Shown: positions 7,802-17,265, numbered from the stretch's first letter. The stretch is 64,000 bases of DNA from Streptomyces violascens (GCF_014649955.1 NZ_BMUA01000005.1:124001-188000); one strand, 5' to 3'. Notes: a model not told the origin generated them from the letters alone. Numbers and translations: made by a program.

Positions 7802-8640
7802 AGTACGAGCTGGCGGTGCGCGAGTGGGCCGAGCTCGGCGAAGGGCCGACCTGGGACCCGGCGACCGGGCGGCTGATCTGGGTCGACATTCTTTCCTCAC
7901 GCATCCACACCTACGATCCGGCCGACGGCCGCCGCACCGTCATGGCCACCGAGCAGCACGTCGGCGCGGCCAAGCCGCGTGCCGGGGGCGGCCTCGTCGT
8001 CAACCTCCGGGACGGCGTCGGGCTGTACGGCCCCGACGGCGGATTCCGCTGGCTGCTCCACGCCCCTGTGGCAGGCCGGCGCGCCAACGACGCGGCCGTC
8101 GCTCCCGACGGGGCGCTGTGGGCCGGAACCATGCGCTACGACGAGGCGCCCGGCGGCGGCACCCTGACGCGGATCGCCGCGGACGGCAGCGCGGCGGAGA
8201 TCCTCGGCGATGTGACCGTCAGCAACGGCACCGGCTGGAGCCCCGATGGGCGGCTCGTGTACTACATCGACACCCCGACCCGGACCATCGACGTGTTCGA
8301 CTTCGACGGCCAACTCGCCCACAGCAGAAGGGAGTTCGCCTCGATCGAGACCGAGGACGGATTTCCCGACGGGCTCGCCGTGGACGCCGAAGGCGGCGTC
8401 TGGGTGGCACTGTGGGACGGCGGCGCCGTCCGGCGGTACGCGGCCGACGGCAGCCTCGACCAGGTCGTCGAGCTGCCCGTGCGGCGCCCCACCGCCTGCG
8501 CCTTCGGCGGCCCGGACCTCACCGATCTGTACATCACCACCGCCCGCGCGGGCCAGGCCGCACCGCATCCCCTCGCAGGCTCGGTGCTCGTGGTTCCGGG
8601 GGCGGGACGCGGGCTGCCCAGTACTCCCTTCGCCGGTTGA
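7798..8640 (+). CDS. SMP-30/gluconolactonase/LRE family protein
   Basis: This 280-residue six-bladed propeller has the family signatures LGEGPTWDPATGRLIWVDI near the N-terminus, RANDAAVAPDGALWAGTM in the middle, and VSNGTGWSPDGRLVYYIDT followed by FPDGLAVDAEGGVWVALWDG. The Glu, Asn and Asp residues that bind the divalent metal are retained. Members hydrolyse sugar or other lactones in the cytosol. It is coupled by ATGA overlap to the IclR gene. It could serve the P450 cluster or provide the lactonase step missing from the neighbouring sugar regulon. A strong hairpin follows. Confidence 0.85.
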   Translation: MKYELAVREWAELGEGPTWDPATGRLIWVDILSSRIHTYDPADGRRTVMATEQHVGAAKPRAGGGLVVNLRDGVGLYGPDGGFRWLLHAPVAGRRANDAAVAPDGALWAGTMRYDEAPGGGTLTRIAADGSAAEILGDVTVSNGTGWSPDGRLVYYIDTPTRTIDVFDFDGQLAHSRREFASIETEDGFPDGLAVDAEGGVWVALWDGGAVRRYAADGSLDQVVELPVRRPTACAFGGPDLTDLYITTARAGQAAPHPLAGSVLVVPGAGRGLPSTPFAG

Positions 8641-8656
8641 CGGATCGTCAAACACC

Positions 8657-8688
8657 GTGTGCCCCACGGGGATTCCTGTGGGGCACAC
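8657..8688. terminator. Hairpin between convergent genes
   Basis: GTGTGCCCCAC (8657-8667) and GTGGGGCACAC (8678-8688) form a perfect 11-bp stem with a 10-nt loop. It lies between the stops of the SMP-30 and aldose epimerase genes, so it probably acts in both directions. There is no T-run, as is common in Streptomyces. Confidence 0.75.
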
Positions 8689-8703
8689 GCTCGGGTCGAG
8701 CTC

Positions 8704-9858
8704 TCAGCGGGTCGAGAACGAATGCACCGTCGATGTGCGGTACGTCGTGCCCGGGCGCAGCACCGTCGACGGGAACGACGGGTGGTTGGGGGAGTCCGGG
8801 AAGTGCTGGGCCTCCAGGCAGAGGGCGTCGCCCTGGCGGTAGGTGCGGCCGGAGGTGCCCTCCAGCGTGCCGTCGAGGAAGTTGCCCGAGTAGAACTGCA
8901 GGCCCGGCTCGGTCGTGTACATCCTCATCACCCGGCCCGAGGACGGGTCGGTGAGGGTGAGGATGTAGGCGGGGGAGGTCGAAATCCCCTTGTCCAGCAC
9001 CCAGTTGTGGTCGAAACCCTTGGCGCGGACCAGCTGCTCGCCGCCGTCGCGGATGTCCCGGCCGATCGGCTTCGTCCGCCGGAAGTCGAAGGGCGTGCCC
9101 GCCACCCGGGCCAGTTCGCCGGTAGGGATGAGGCCCGCGTCGACGGGGGTGTAGCGGGCGGCTGCCAGTTCCAGGGTGTGGTCGTAGACGGAGCCGCTGC
9201 CCTCACCCGCGAGGTTGAAGTAGGTGTGGCTGGTCAGGTTCACGACGGTCGGCCGGTCCGTGGTCGCCTCGTAGTCGATCCGCCAGTCGCCGCACGCGGT
9301 GAGGGTGTACGTGACGCGGACCTTCAGCGTGCCGGGGTAGCCCATCTCGCCGTCGGGGGAGACCCGGCTCAGGATCAGCCCGGTCTCCGGGCCGCGGGTG
9401 AACGGCTCCACGTGCCACATCTGCTTGTCGAAGCCCTTGGTGCCGCCGTGCAGACTGTTCGCCGAGTCGTTCAGGGGGAGCTGATAGGTCCGGCCGTCCA
9501 GGGTGAACCGACCCGCCGCGATGCGGTTGCCGTACCTGCCGATCAGGCCGCCGAAGTACGGGCTCTTCGCGACATAGTCGGCCAGGTTGTCGAAGCCGAG
9601 GGCGATGTTCGCCAAGTGGCCGTAACGGTCCGGGACTTCGAGGGAGTGGACCACCCCGCCCCAGGACAGGACCTGGAGCCGGGTGCCGCCGTTGGTGACC
9701 GTCCAGAGGTCCACGGCGGTGCCGTCGGCCAGGGTGCCGAAGTGCTTCTTGGTGGGGGAGCGGCGCGGCGCGGCGTGGGCGGTCCCCGCACCGAGCACTG
9801 TCGTCGCGGCGAGACCGGCGGCGCCCGCCGCGAGTACCGTTCGTCTGCTGGTCTTCAT
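8704..9858 (-). CDS. Exported aldose 1-epimerase (mutarotase)
   Basis: This 384-residue protein has a Tat-type signal (SRRTVLAAGAAG, then AHAAP as likely cleavage region). The GalM fold follows: NSLHGG, the catalytic-His region SHTYFNLAG, the C-terminal TEPGLQFYSGN, and LEAQHFPDSPN, which carries the catalytic Glu. It interconverts the alpha and beta anomers of aldoses outside the cytoplasm, before import. It is the last gene of the leftward sugar transporter operon, 31 bp after the permease, and so fits with extracellular sugar release by the GH51 enzyme and uptake by ChvE/MmsAB. Confidence 0.92.
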   Translation of the reverse strand: MKTSRRTVLAAGAAGLAATTVLGAGTAHAAPRRSPTKKHFGTLADGTAVDLWTVTNGGTRLQVLSWGGVVHSLEVPDRYGHLANIALGFDNLADYVAKSPYFGGLIGRYGNRIAAGRFTLDGRTYQLPLNDSANSLHGGTKGFDKQMWHVEPFTRGPETGLILSRVSPDGEMGYPGTLKVRVTYTLTACGDWRIDYEATTDRPTVVNLTSHTYFNLAGEGSGSVYDHTLELAAARYTPVDAGLIPTGELARVAGTPFDFRRTKPIGRDIRDGGEQLVRAKGFDHNWVLDKGISTSPAYILTLTDPSSGRVMRMYTTEPGLQFYSGNFLDGTLEGTSGRTYRQGDALCLEAQHFPDSPNHPSFPSTVLRPGTTYRTSTVHSFSTR

Positions 9859-9889
9859 GGAGCGACTCCTTCTGAGGGATCCGAGGGAC

Positions 9890-11125
9890 TCATGAACCGA
9901 CCTTGCGCTTGTTGTAGACGTCGAAGCCGACCGCGGCGAGCAGCACGAACCCCTTGATGACCTGCTGGTAGTCCGTGCCGATGCCCACCAGGGACATGCC
10001 GTTGTTCAGCACGCCGAGCACGAGGCCGCCGATGATGGCGCCGAACACCGTGCCCACGCCGCCGCTCATCGACGCGCCGCCGATGAACGAGGCGGCGATG
10101 GCCTCCAGTTCGAAGTTGACGCCCGCGTTGGGCGTGCCCGCGTTGAGTCGGGCCGCGAAGACGACGCCGGCCAGCGCCGCCAGGACACCCATGTTGACGA
10201 AGACCCAGAACGTGACCCGCTTGTCCTTGACGCCGGACAGCTTCGCCGCCGCCTGATTGCCGCCGAGCGCGTACACATGGCGTCCCACGACCGCGTTGCG
10301 CATCACGAAACCGAGCCCGATGAGCAGCGCCGCGAGCAGGAGCAGCACCACCGGGACACCCCGGTAGCTGGCCAGCGTCATCGTGAAGGCGACGACGGCG
10401 GCCACCATCGCCACACACTTGGCGATGAACAGGCCCTGGGGGAGCACGTCGAGTTCGTACGCCCGCTGGCGCCGCCGGGACCGCACCTCCTGGACCAGGA
10501 CGACTCCTATCAGGGTGAGCCCCAACAGCAGCGTCAGATTGTGGTAATTGGTGTCCGGGCCGACCGCCGGCAGGTAGCCCGTGGAGATCTTCTGGAAACC
10601 GTCGGGGAACGGGCCGAGCGAGCGCGAGCCGAGCAGGATCTGGGTGCCGCCGCGGAACAGCAGCATCCCGGCCAGCGTGACGATGAACGACGGTATTCCG
10701 ACGTACGCGATCCAGAACCCCTGCCAGGCGCCCGCGATCGCCCCGATGACCAGCGCCACGACCAGGGCGAGCACCCAGGGCACATGGTGCTCGACCATCA
10801 TCACGGCGCACGCGGCCGACACGAACGCCGCCAACGAGCCCACGGACAGGTCGATGTGGCCCGCGATGATGACGATCATCATGCCGATCGCGAGGACCAG
10901 GATGTAACTGTTCTGGAGCACCAGATTGGTGACGTTGTTCGGCTTGAGCAGCACCCCGCCGGTCCAGATCTGGAACAGCACGACGATCAGGCCGAGCGCG
11001 ACGAGCATCCCGTACTGGCGCATGTTGCGGCGGGCCGCGTCAAGGAGCAGCGCGGCGGGTGCCGGGCGCGGGGAAGCGGGCGCCGACGGGGCGCTCCTGG
11101 GGGTGTCGGTGGTGACCGGACCCAT
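9890..11125 (-). CDS. mmsB: Sugar ABC transporter permease, MmsB/XylH type
   Basis: This 411-residue integral membrane protein of the ribose/xylose permease family (BPD_transp_2) has about ten hydrophobic segments. The signature GHIDLSVGS sits after the third segment, and GGASMSGGVGTVFGAIIGG lies near the C-terminus. It forms the membrane channel of the monosaccharide importer encoded with MmsA (upstream, 5 bp gap) and the ChvE-like binding protein. A central charged loop with VRSRRRQRAYEL is typical of the MmsB/XylH subgroup. The symbol follows family usage; the transported sugar is inferred to be L-arabinose or galactose-like from the regulon. Confidence 0.9.
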   Translation of the reverse strand: MGPVTTDTPRSAPSAPASPRPAPAALLLDAARRNMRQYGMLVALGLIVVLFQIWTGGVLLKPNNVTNLVLQNSYILVLAIGMMIVIIAGHIDLSVGSLAAFVSAACAVMMVEHHVPWVLALVVALVIGAIAGAWQGFWIAYVGIPSFIVTLAGMLLFRGGTQILLGSRSLGPFPDGFQKISTGYLPAVGPDTNYHNLTLLLGLTLIGVVLVQEVRSRRRQRAYELDVLPQGLFIAKCVAMVAAVVAFTMTLASYRGVPVVLLLLAALLIGLGFVMRNAVVGRHVYALGGNQAAAKLSGVKDKRVTFWVFVNMGVLAALAGVVFAARLNAGTPNAGVNFELEAIAASFIGGASMSGGVGTVFGAIIGGLVLGVLNNGMSLVGIGTDYQQVIKGFVLLAAVGFDVYNKRKVGS

Positions 11126-11130
11126 GGCGA

Positions 11131-12705
11131 CTACCTCTTGTCCGTGGTCATGTTGTTCGTGGTCATGTGGCGCATCAGCACTTCCTGCGTCGCCTCCGCA
11201 CGCGGCACCTCACCGGTGAGCCGGCCGGCCGCCATCGTGTAGATGCGGTCGCACATGCCGAGCAGTTCGGGGAGCTCCGAGGAGATGAAGACGACGGCCT
11301 TGCCCTGGGCCGCGAGCTGGTCGATGACGGTGTAGATCTCGTACTTGGCGCCCACGTCGATGCCGCGCGTCGGCTCGTCGAGGATCAGCACATCGGGCCC
11401 CGCGAAGATCCACTTGCTGAGCACGACCTTCTGCTGGTTGCCGCCGGACAGTCGCCCGACCTGCTCGAAGACGGTGGGCGCCTTGATGTTCATGGACCTG
11501 CGGTACGACTCGGCGACCCGCCGCTCCTCGTGCTCGTCGACCACCCCGCGCCGCGACACCCGGCCGAGCGCGGCCGTGGTGATGTTGCGGGCGATGGTGT
11601 CGATGAGGTTGAGGCCGTACTGCTTGCGGTCCTCGGTGACGTACGCGATGCCGTGGCCCACGGCCTCCGGCACGGTCCGGGTCCGGATCTCGCGGCCGTC
11701 CTTCCATACCGAGCCGCTGATGTTGCGCCCGTAGGAGCGGCCGAACAGGCTCATCGCGAACTCGGTGCGGCCGGCGCCCATCAGGCCCGCGATGCCGACG
11801 ATCTCGCCCCGCCTCACCCGCACGGAGACGTCGTCGACGACCTTGCGCTGCTGGTCGATGGGGTGGTGCACGGTCCAGCCCCGCACCTCCAGGGCGGGGT
11901 GCGCGCCGGGATCACCGTCGTACGGTGTGCGGTCGGGGAAGCGGTGGTCGAGGTCGCGGCCGACCATGGCGCGGATGATCCGGTCCTCGGTCGTCGCCGG
12001 GTCCCGCACGTCGAGGGTCTCGATGGTGCGGCCGTCCCGGATGACGGTGACGGAGTCGGCGACCGCCGCGATCTCGTTCAGCTTGTGCGAGATGACGATC
12101 GAGGTGATGCCCTGATCCCTCAACTCGCGGATCAGGGAGAGGAGATGGGCGCTGTCGTCGTCGTTGAGCGCGGCTGTCGGCTCGTCCAGGATGAGCAGCT
12201 TCACCTCCTTGGAGAGGGCCTTCGCGATCTCCACCAGCTGCTGCTTGCCGACGCCGATGTCCGCGACCCGGGTCCCCGGGTGCTCGCTGAGGCCCACCCG
12301 CTTCAGGAGGCGCGAGGCGTGCTTCAGGGTCTCGTGCCAGCTGATGATCCCGCGGGTGGCGTGCTCGTTGCCGAGGAAGATGTTCTCGGCGATCGACAGA
12401 TAGGGCACGAGCGCGAGTTCCTGGTGGATGATGACGATCCCGCGCGCCTCGCTGGCCCGGATGTCCTTGAAGGCGCAGGGCCGGCCCTGGAAGAGGATGT
12501 CACCCTCGTAACTCCCGTGCGGATGAACGCCGCTGAGCACCTTCATCAGGGTCGACTTGCCCGCGCCGTTCTCCCCGCAGATCGCGTGCACTTCGCCCGG
12601 CGCGACGGTCAGCGACACGTCGGACAGCGCCCGGACGCCGGGGAACGTCTTGACGATGGAACGCATCTCAAGGACGGCGGGCGCCTCCTGGACGGGTGCG
12701 CTCAC
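11131..12705 (-). CDS. mmsA: Sugar ABC transporter ATPase, tandem NBD (MmsA/XylG type)
   Basis: This 524-residue protein carries two ATPase domains in tandem. NBD1 has Walker [10 protein letters not shown] and Walker [15 protein letters not shown]2 has a degenerate Walker A (GLMGAGRTE) but a canonical signature LSGGNQQK and Walker [11 protein letters not shown]. This asymmetry is usual for the ribose/xylose importer ATPases. The start is GTG at 12705, overlapping the stop of the binding-protein gene (GTGA). It powers import through MmsB. The symbol follows the multiple-monosaccharide transporter family and is not proof of substrate. Confidence 0.92.
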   Translation of the reverse strand: MSAPVQEAPAVLEMRSIVKTFPGVRALSDVSLTVAPGEVHAICGENGAGKSTLMKVLSGVHPHGSYEGDILFQGRPCAFKDIRASEARGIVIIHQELALVPYLSIAENIFLGNEHATRGIISWHETLKHASRLLKRVGLSEHPGTRVADIGVGKQQLVEIAKALSKEVKLLILDEPTAALNDDDSAHLLSLIRELRDQGITSIVISHKLNEIAAVADSVTVIRDGRTIETLDVRDPATTEDRIIRAMVGRDLDHRFPDRTPYDGDPGAHPALEVRGWTVHHPIDQQRKVVDDVSVRVRRGEIVGIAGLMGAGRTEFAMSLFGRSYGRNISGSVWKDGREIRTRTVPEAVGHGIAYVTEDRKQYGLNLIDTIARNITTAALGRVSRRGVVDEHEERRVAESYRRSMNIKAPTVFEQVGRLSGGNQQKVVLSKWIFAGPDVLILDEPTRGIDVGAKYEIYTVIDQLAAQGKAVVFISSELPELLGMCDRIYTMAAGRLTGEVPRAEATQEVLMRHMTTNNMTTDKR

Positions 12706-13817
12706 TTCAGGTCACTCGCCTTGATGTAGCCCGAGTCCACCAGGACGGACCGGTAGTTGGACTTGTCCACGCTGACCGGGTTGAGCAGGAACGACGGCAC
12801 GACCTTCTTCTCGTTGTTGTACGTCTTGGTGTCGTTGACCTCGGGCGTCTTGTCGTTCAGCACGGCATCGGCCATCTGCACGGCCTGCTTGGCGAGCGCC
12901 CGGGTGTCCTTGTAGACGGTCTGGGTCTGGTCGCCCGCGATGATCGACTTCACCGAGGCCACTTCGGCGTCCTGCCCGGTCACCACGGGATACGGCTTGG
13001 CGGCGGTCCCGTAGCCGCCGGAGCGCAGCGCGGACAGGATGCCGATGGAGATCCCGTCGTACGGCGAGAGCACGGCGTCGACACGGGCCGATGAGTACGC
13101 CTTGGTCAGCAGGTCGTCCATGCGCTTCTGCGCGGTGGCGCCGTCCCAGCGCAGCGTGGTCACCTGGTTGAGGTTGGTCTGGCCGCTCCGCACCACGAGC
13201 TGCTTCTTGTCGAGGTACGGCTGGAAGGTCTTCATGGCGCCCTGGAAGAAGTAGCGCGTGTTGTTGTCGTCAGGCGACCCGGCGAACAACTCGATGTTGA
13301 ACGGTCCCTTCTTGCTGCCGTCCTTCAGACCCAACTTGTCGATGATGTACGTCGCCTGGAGCACGCCGACCTTCTCGTTGTCGAAGGAGGCGTAGTAGTC
13401 GACGTTCGGCGAGCCGAGGATGAGCCGGTCGTAGGAGATGACCTTGATGTGCTGGTCGGCGGCCTGCTTGAGGACGTCGCTCAGGGCGCGGCCGTCGATC
13501 GCGGCGATCACCAGGACGTCCACCCCCTTGGTGATCATGTTCTCGATCTGGGCGACCTGCTGGTCGACGTTGTCCTCCCCGTACTGGAGCTCGGTCTTGT
13601 AGCCGAGGTCCTGGAACTGCTTGACCATGTTGTTGCCGTCGTTGATCCACCGCTCGGACGACTTGGTCGGCATGGCGATGCCGATGGTGGAGCCCTTGCC
13701 GCCCTTCTTGCTGTCCTTGCTGCCGCCCTCACTGCTCTGCCCGCAGGCGGCGAGCGCGAGGGCGAGGGAGCCGGCGACGAGGGCGAGTGCTGCTCTGCGG
13801 ATGCGGCGCATGGTCAT
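12702..13817 (-). CDS. chvE: Sugar-binding lipoprotein, ChvE family
   Basis: This 371-residue protein has a signal peptide ending in LALAAC, a lipobox that anchors it outside the membrane. The periplasmic-binding-protein type 1 fold shows [13 protein letters not shown], the [12 protein letters not shown] hinge region and [12 protein letters not shown]. ChvE/XylF-like members bind aldoses such as L-arabinose, D-galactose and D-glucose. The ATG at 13817 shares one base with the TGA of the upstream U32-like gene, so all genes from 14800 leftward look like one operon. The sugar is inferred from the GH51 and dehydratase neighbours. Confidence 0.92.
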   Translation of the reverse strand: MTMRRIRRAALALVAGSLALALAACGQSSEGGSKDSKKGGKGSTIGIAMPTKSSERWINDGNNMVKQFQDLGYKTELQYGEDNVDQQVAQIENMITKGVDVLVIAAIDGRALSDVLKQAADQHIKVISYDRLILGSPNVDYYASFDNEKVGVLQATYIIDKLGLKDGSKKGPFNIELFAGSPDDNNTRYFFQGAMKTFQPYLDKKQLVVRSGQTNLNQVTTLRWDGATAQKRMDDLLTKAYSSARVDAVLSPYDGISIGILSALRSGGYGTAAKPYPVVTGQDAEVASVKSIIAGDQTQTVYKDTRALAKQAVQMADAVLNDKTPEVNDTKTYNNEKKVVPSFLLNPVSVDKSNYRSVLVDSGYIKASDLK

Positions 13818-14800
13818 CAGTCCTTGAGGGAGAAGCGGTTGAGGGGGCCGGGGAGGCGGGAGCCGAGCGGGGACATGCCGCCGTCGGCGCCGTGCCGGGA
13901 GAGCAGGTCGAGCACGAGCCGACCGCGCCGCACGCGCTCGCGCGCCGTTTCCAGGGCGGCGTCCCGCAGATGTGCGCCGTACGGATAGATGCCGGGCGCC
14001 CTGGACAGGCCGAACTTGAGGTAAAGCGGGGCGGCGCGACGGATCAGCTCGGCCGCCTCGTACATCCGCACATAGCCGCCGAGGTCGTCCGGCGCCTCGA
14101 TGTACAGGTCGAGCGGAACGCCCGACACCCGGCGGATCTCGGTGAAGTGAGAGCCCGTCAGATCCGAGGGCACGTTCACCGAGTCCGCGCCGAGCCGCTC
14201 GTACACCGAGACCGACGCCGGGTTGACCGGGCCGATCAACGCCGACACCTTGAGGGTGGTGTCCGCGGGCAGCAGGCCAAGCTCGCGCAGCCGGTGCAGG
14301 GTCCACAGCACGCCCTCGTCGGCGACGAGCAGACACCGGATGCCCAACTCCGTTGCGCGCAGGGCGTCTTCTACGCATCCGGCAAGCGCGTCGTGACCCC
14401 GGGCGCGCAGCCCGGCGCCGCCCGAAGCGGTACGGGTGGAGCCGCCGGTGTCCCAGGTGCCGCGCGGTCCGGTGAAGAGGCAGAGCTCGATGTCGTGCTC
14501 CGCGCAGGCCTCAGCCATCTCGGTGATCTCGGCGTCGGAGAGCATCCACACGCCGCTGCCCTGGCTGACCCGGTGCACCGGCACGCCGAGCCGCGAGGAC
14601 TCCTTGAGGACGACCGCGAGCGCCTCGGGGCCCTCGACCGAGGGGATCTCGGTGCGCCAGGAGCCGCCGTCGGGGAAGACGTGCGGGGAGGAGTCGGCGG
14701 GGTTGTCGGCGGGCGCGGCCAGGCCGAGCGCGGTGAGGGCCCGCTCGCCGGGACGGCGGGGTCCCGCGGGCGTGAGGAAGGGGGTTGAAGTGTCGGTCAC
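13817..14800 (-). CDS. Peptidase U32-like TIM-barrel protein in the sugar operon
   Basis: This 327-residue cytosolic protein contains phrases recalling the U32 peptidase family: [39 protein letters not shown] and [20 protein letters not shown]32 members include collagenase-like peptidases and tRNA or ubiquinone hydroxylases, so the reaction here is open. It is the first gene of the transporter operon, so it may modify or sense something in sugar use. The GTG at 14800 has AAGGAA upstream. A longer reading into the tandem repeats (to 15049) is low-complexity and has no support. Function uncertain. Confidence 0.6.
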   Translation of the reverse strand: MTDTSTPFLTPAGPRRPGERALTALGLAAPADNPADSSPHVFPDGGSWRTEIPSVEGPEALAVVLKESSRLGVPVHRVSQGSGVWMLSDAEITEMAEACAEHDIELCLFTGPRGTWDTGGSTRTASGGAGLRARGHDALAGCVEDALRATELGIRCLLVADEGVLWTLHRLRELGLLPADTTLKVSALIGPVNPASVSVYERLGADSVNVPSDLTGSHFTEIRRVSGVPLDLYIEAPDDLGGYVRMYEAAELIRRAAPLYLKFGLSRAPGIYPYGAHLRDAALETARERVRRGRLVLDLLSRHGADGGMSPLGSRLPGPLNRFSLKD

Positions 14801-14835
14801 AGGCGGGATTCCTTGCGTGGGCTGGCCTACGTGGC

Positions 14836-14851
14836 GTTCGGTATCTCGAAC
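14836..14851. promoter_or_regulatory. Palindromic operator GTTCG-N6-CGAAC of the sugar regulon
   Basis: GTTCGGTATCTCGAAC is a perfect 5-bp-arm inverted repeat 36 bp before the U32-like gene, the first of the transporter operon. Related sequences lie at 17270-17285 and 17430-17445, before the dehydratase and GH51 genes. A GntR- or LacI-type regulator encoded elsewhere is likely. Confidence 0.6.
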
Positions 14852-14939
14852 GTGGTTCGGGTCATTGGGTGTGAAGTGATGGGTGCGAAGGGGTGGGGTA
14901 GGGGGCCGTGTGTGTGGGGGAGAGACGTGTGGTCGGTGG

Positions 14940-15060
14940 CCATATGGCCGGGACCCACGTGGCCGGGGGCTATGTGGTGCGAAGCCGTGTGGTGCGGACG
15001 CCGTGTGGTGCGGACCCATGTGGCGGGGACCCATGTGGCGGGACGCCATAGGGCAGGGAG
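14940..15060. repeat. Eight-unit 15-bp tandem repeat
   Basis: Eight consecutive units of 15 bp (one of 16) run from 14940 to 15060, with consensus close to CCATGTGGYGCGGAC. The best-conserved units are 15001-15015, 15016-15030 and 15031-15045. The array begins just past the alcohol dehydrogenase stop and ends before the operator at 14836. It is G/T-rich on the plus strand. It does not look like coding sequence, CRISPR or a terminator. Confidence 0.75.
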
Positions 15061-15067
15061 CCGCGTC

Positions 15068-16081
15068 CTACGGGCGCAGCAGGACCTTTCCGGTCTTCGG
15101 GTCGCCGCCGCCGACCAGCGCCAGCGCATCCGCGTACCGGTCGAGCGGGAACTCGTGGGTGATCAGCGCCGCCGGGTCGAGCTGCCCGGTGACGTACGCC
15201 CGCACAGCGAAGGACCACGCCGCCGACGAGGCGCCGAAGACGCTGCGTACGGTGAGCTGGCTCAGTGAGAGGTGCACGGGGTCGATCCCGGTGGCGCCCG
15301 GCGCGAACATTCCGGTGAGGACGACCCGGCCGCCGCGCCGGGCGAGCAGGGTCGCATCGGCGGCGGTGGACGGTGCGCCCGCCGTCTCGACCACGAGGTC
15401 GAAGTGGCCGCGCACATCGTGGGACAGCTCCGGGGTGCGAGCCTCGGTCGCCCCCATGTGGCAGGCCAGCTCGGCCCGTTCGAAGCGGGGGTCGATCACC
15501 GTCAGTTCGCCGGGGGAGCAGCTGGAGAGGAGCTGGACGGCGAGCAGGCCCAGGGTGCCCGCGCCCAGCACCGCGATCCGCTCGCCCGGCTCGGGCACCC
15601 CGGCCCGCACGGCGGCGGCGACCACGGCGGCCGGTTCGAGGAGGGCGGCGGCGCTCAGGTCCGCGTCGTCGGGCAGTGGGTGCAGAAGGCGGGCCGGGAC
15701 CACCACGTGGTCGGCGAAGCCGCCGGGGTGGGTGAACCCCGTCTCGGCATACGGGGCCGTGCACAACGAGGTTTCGCCGTGCCGGCACCGCTCGCAGGTG
15801 CCGCAGGTGCGGAAGCCTTCGGCGACCGTTCTGCGCCCGACGAGTTCAGGGTCCACGCCCGGCCCGGCAGCCTCCACGGTCCCGGCCCACTCGTGGCCGG
15901 GCGTGAGCGGGTAGCGCACGTAGCCCGGGTCGCGGTGGCCGTGGTACACCTCGCGGTCGCTCATGCAGATCCCCGCGGCGGCGACCCGCACCACGACCTC
16001 GCCCGGACCGGGCTCGGGGCGCTCCCCGGTGACCAGGCGGTGGCGGCCCGGCGCGTCGACGACGATCGCGCGGCTGCTCAT
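15068..16081 (-). CDS. Zinc-dependent alcohol dehydrogenase
   Basis: This 337-residue medium-chain dehydrogenase has the catalytic-zinc elements GIC near residue 37 and PGHEWAG. The structural-zinc loop has four Cys (CGTCERCRHGETSLC), and the NAD motif is VLGAGTLGLLAVQL. It resembles sorbitol, threonine or galactitol dehydrogenases and so probably oxidises a sugar or sugar alcohol. The ATG at 16081 overlaps the dehydratase TGA (ATGA). With the dehydratase it suggests a non-phosphorylative oxidation of an aldose to a sugar acid and then a keto-deoxy acid; the substrate itself is inferred. Confidence 0.88.
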   Translation of the reverse strand: MSSRAIVVDAPGRHRLVTGERPEPGPGEVVVRVAAAGICMSDREVYHGHRDPGYVRYPLTPGHEWAGTVEAAGPGVDPELVGRRTVAEGFRTCGTCERCRHGETSLCTAPYAETGFTHPGGFADHVVVPARLLHPLPDDADLSAAALLEPAAVVAAAVRAGVPEPGERIAVLGAGTLGLLAVQLLSSCSPGELTVIDPRFERAELACHMGATEARTPELSHDVRGHFDLVVETAGAPSTAADATLLARRGGRVVLTGMFAPGATGIDPVHLSLSQLTVRSVFGASSAAWSFAVRAYVTGQLDPAALITHEFPLDRYADALALVGGGDPKTGKVLLRP

Positions 16082-17238
16082 CCGCGCGCACCGGACGGGG
16101 TGCGCTTCTCCCAGCCCTCCGCCCACAGGTCGAACCGGGCCTGCTGCTGCGGGAATTCGGCCGCCGCGTCCACATCGAGTTCGACGCCGAGACCCGGCGC
16201 GTCCGGCAGCTCGAAATAGCCGTCGACCACCTGCGGGGCACCCTTGACCACCTTCTTGATCTCGGCGTCCGCGAAGTCGTTGAAGTGCTCCAGAATCTTG
16301 AAATTCGGTGTGCAGCCCGCCACTTGGAGGGAGGCCGCAGTGAGCACCGAGCCGCCCACATTGTGCGGCGCGACCAGCGTGTAGTGCGTCTCGGCGGTCG
16401 CGGCGAGCTTCCTGGTCTCCAGGATGCCGCCGATGTGGCCGACGTCCGGCTGGATGATGTCGGCGGCCTGCGACTCGAAGAGCTCGCGGAACTCGATCCG
16501 GTCGTGGATGCGCTCGCCTGTCGCGATCGGGATGTCGACCTTGCCCGCGACCTTCGCGAGGGCCTTGAGGTTCTCCGGCGGCACCGGCTCCTCCAGCCAC
16601 GCCGGGCCGAACGGCGCGAGCTCGTGGGCCAGGCGCACCGCGGTGGCCGGCGAGAACCGGCCGTGCATCTCCAGCATCAGCTCGGTGTCCGGACCGATCG
16701 CGTCCCGCACCGCCTCGATCAACGAGACCGCGTACAGGGACTGTTGGCGGTCCAGCTCGAAGTGGCCGGTGCCGAACGGGTCGATCTTCAGTGCCCGGTA
16801 GCCGCGCTCGACGACCGCCTGCGCCGCCTTGTGGTACGCCTCCGGCGTGCGCTCGGTGGTGTACCAGCCGTTGGCGTACGCCTTGACCCGGTCGGTCACC
16901 CGGCCGCCGAGCAGCTGCCACACCGGCATGCCGAGAGCCTTGCCCTTGATGTCCCAACAGGCCATCTCCACCACGGCGATGCCCGACATCACGATCTCGC
17001 CGGCCCGTCCGTAGTCGCCGTACTTCATCCGCCGCACGAGGTCCTCGATCGCGAACGGGTCGGAGCCCACGATGTGGTTGGCCTCGGCCTCGCGGAGATA
17101 GCCGATCAGCGCGTCGGTACGGCCGAGCATCCTGGTCTCGCCGACGCCGGTGAGGCCCTCGTCGGTGTGCACCTGGACGTAGGTGAGGTTTCGCCAGGGG
17201 GTCCCGACGACATGGGTGCTGATTCCCGTGATTCGCAA
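16078..17238 (-). CDS. Mandelate racemase/enolase-family sugar-acid dehydratase
   Basis: This 386-residue protein has an N-terminal capping domain (LRITGISTHVVGTPWRNL). The enolase-superfamily barrel follows: YRALKIDPFG, ELMLEMHGRF, AWLEEPVPPEN, IATGERIH and ADIIQPDVGHIGG. The HGR, EEP and ERIH pieces are those of galactonate/gluconate-type dehydratases, which remove water from an aldonic acid. A rare TTG start at 17238 is chosen because AGGAG lies 8-9 bp upstream and no ATG or GTG fits; the much longer upstream frame runs antisense through the GH51 gene and is spurious. It is the first gene of a two-gene operon with the alcohol dehydrogenase. Confidence 0.85.
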   Translation of the reverse strand: MRITGISTHVVGTPWRNLTYVQVHTDEGLTGVGETRMLGRTDALIGYLREAEANHIVGSDPFAIEDLVRRMKYGDYGRAGEIVMSGIAVVEMACWDIKGKALGMPVWQLLGGRVTDRVKAYANGWYTTERTPEAYHKAAQAVVERGYRALKIDPFGTGHFELDRQQSLYAVSLIEAVRDAIGPDTELMLEMHGRFSPATAVRLAHELAPFGPAWLEEPVPPENLKALAKVAGKVDIPIATGERIHDRIEFRELFESQAADIIQPDVGHIGGILETRKLAATAETHYTLVAPHNVGGSVLTAASLQVAGCTPNFKILEHFNDFADAEIKKVVKGAPQVVDGYFELPDAPGLGVELDVDAAAEFPQQQARFDLWAEGWEKRTPSGARG

Positions 17239-17265
17239 GGCAGTTGCTCCTGGGGCTGCTGTCCG

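Noticed and set aside
14801..15049. N-terminal extension of the U32-like protein through the tandem repeats (His/Pro-rich)
   Set aside because: The extension encodes low-complexity repeats and crosses the operator. A GTG at 14800 with AAGGAA upstream is a better start.
14940..15060. Possible CRISPR array
   Set aside because: The units are 15 bp and directly adjacent with no unique spacers, and there are no cas genes.
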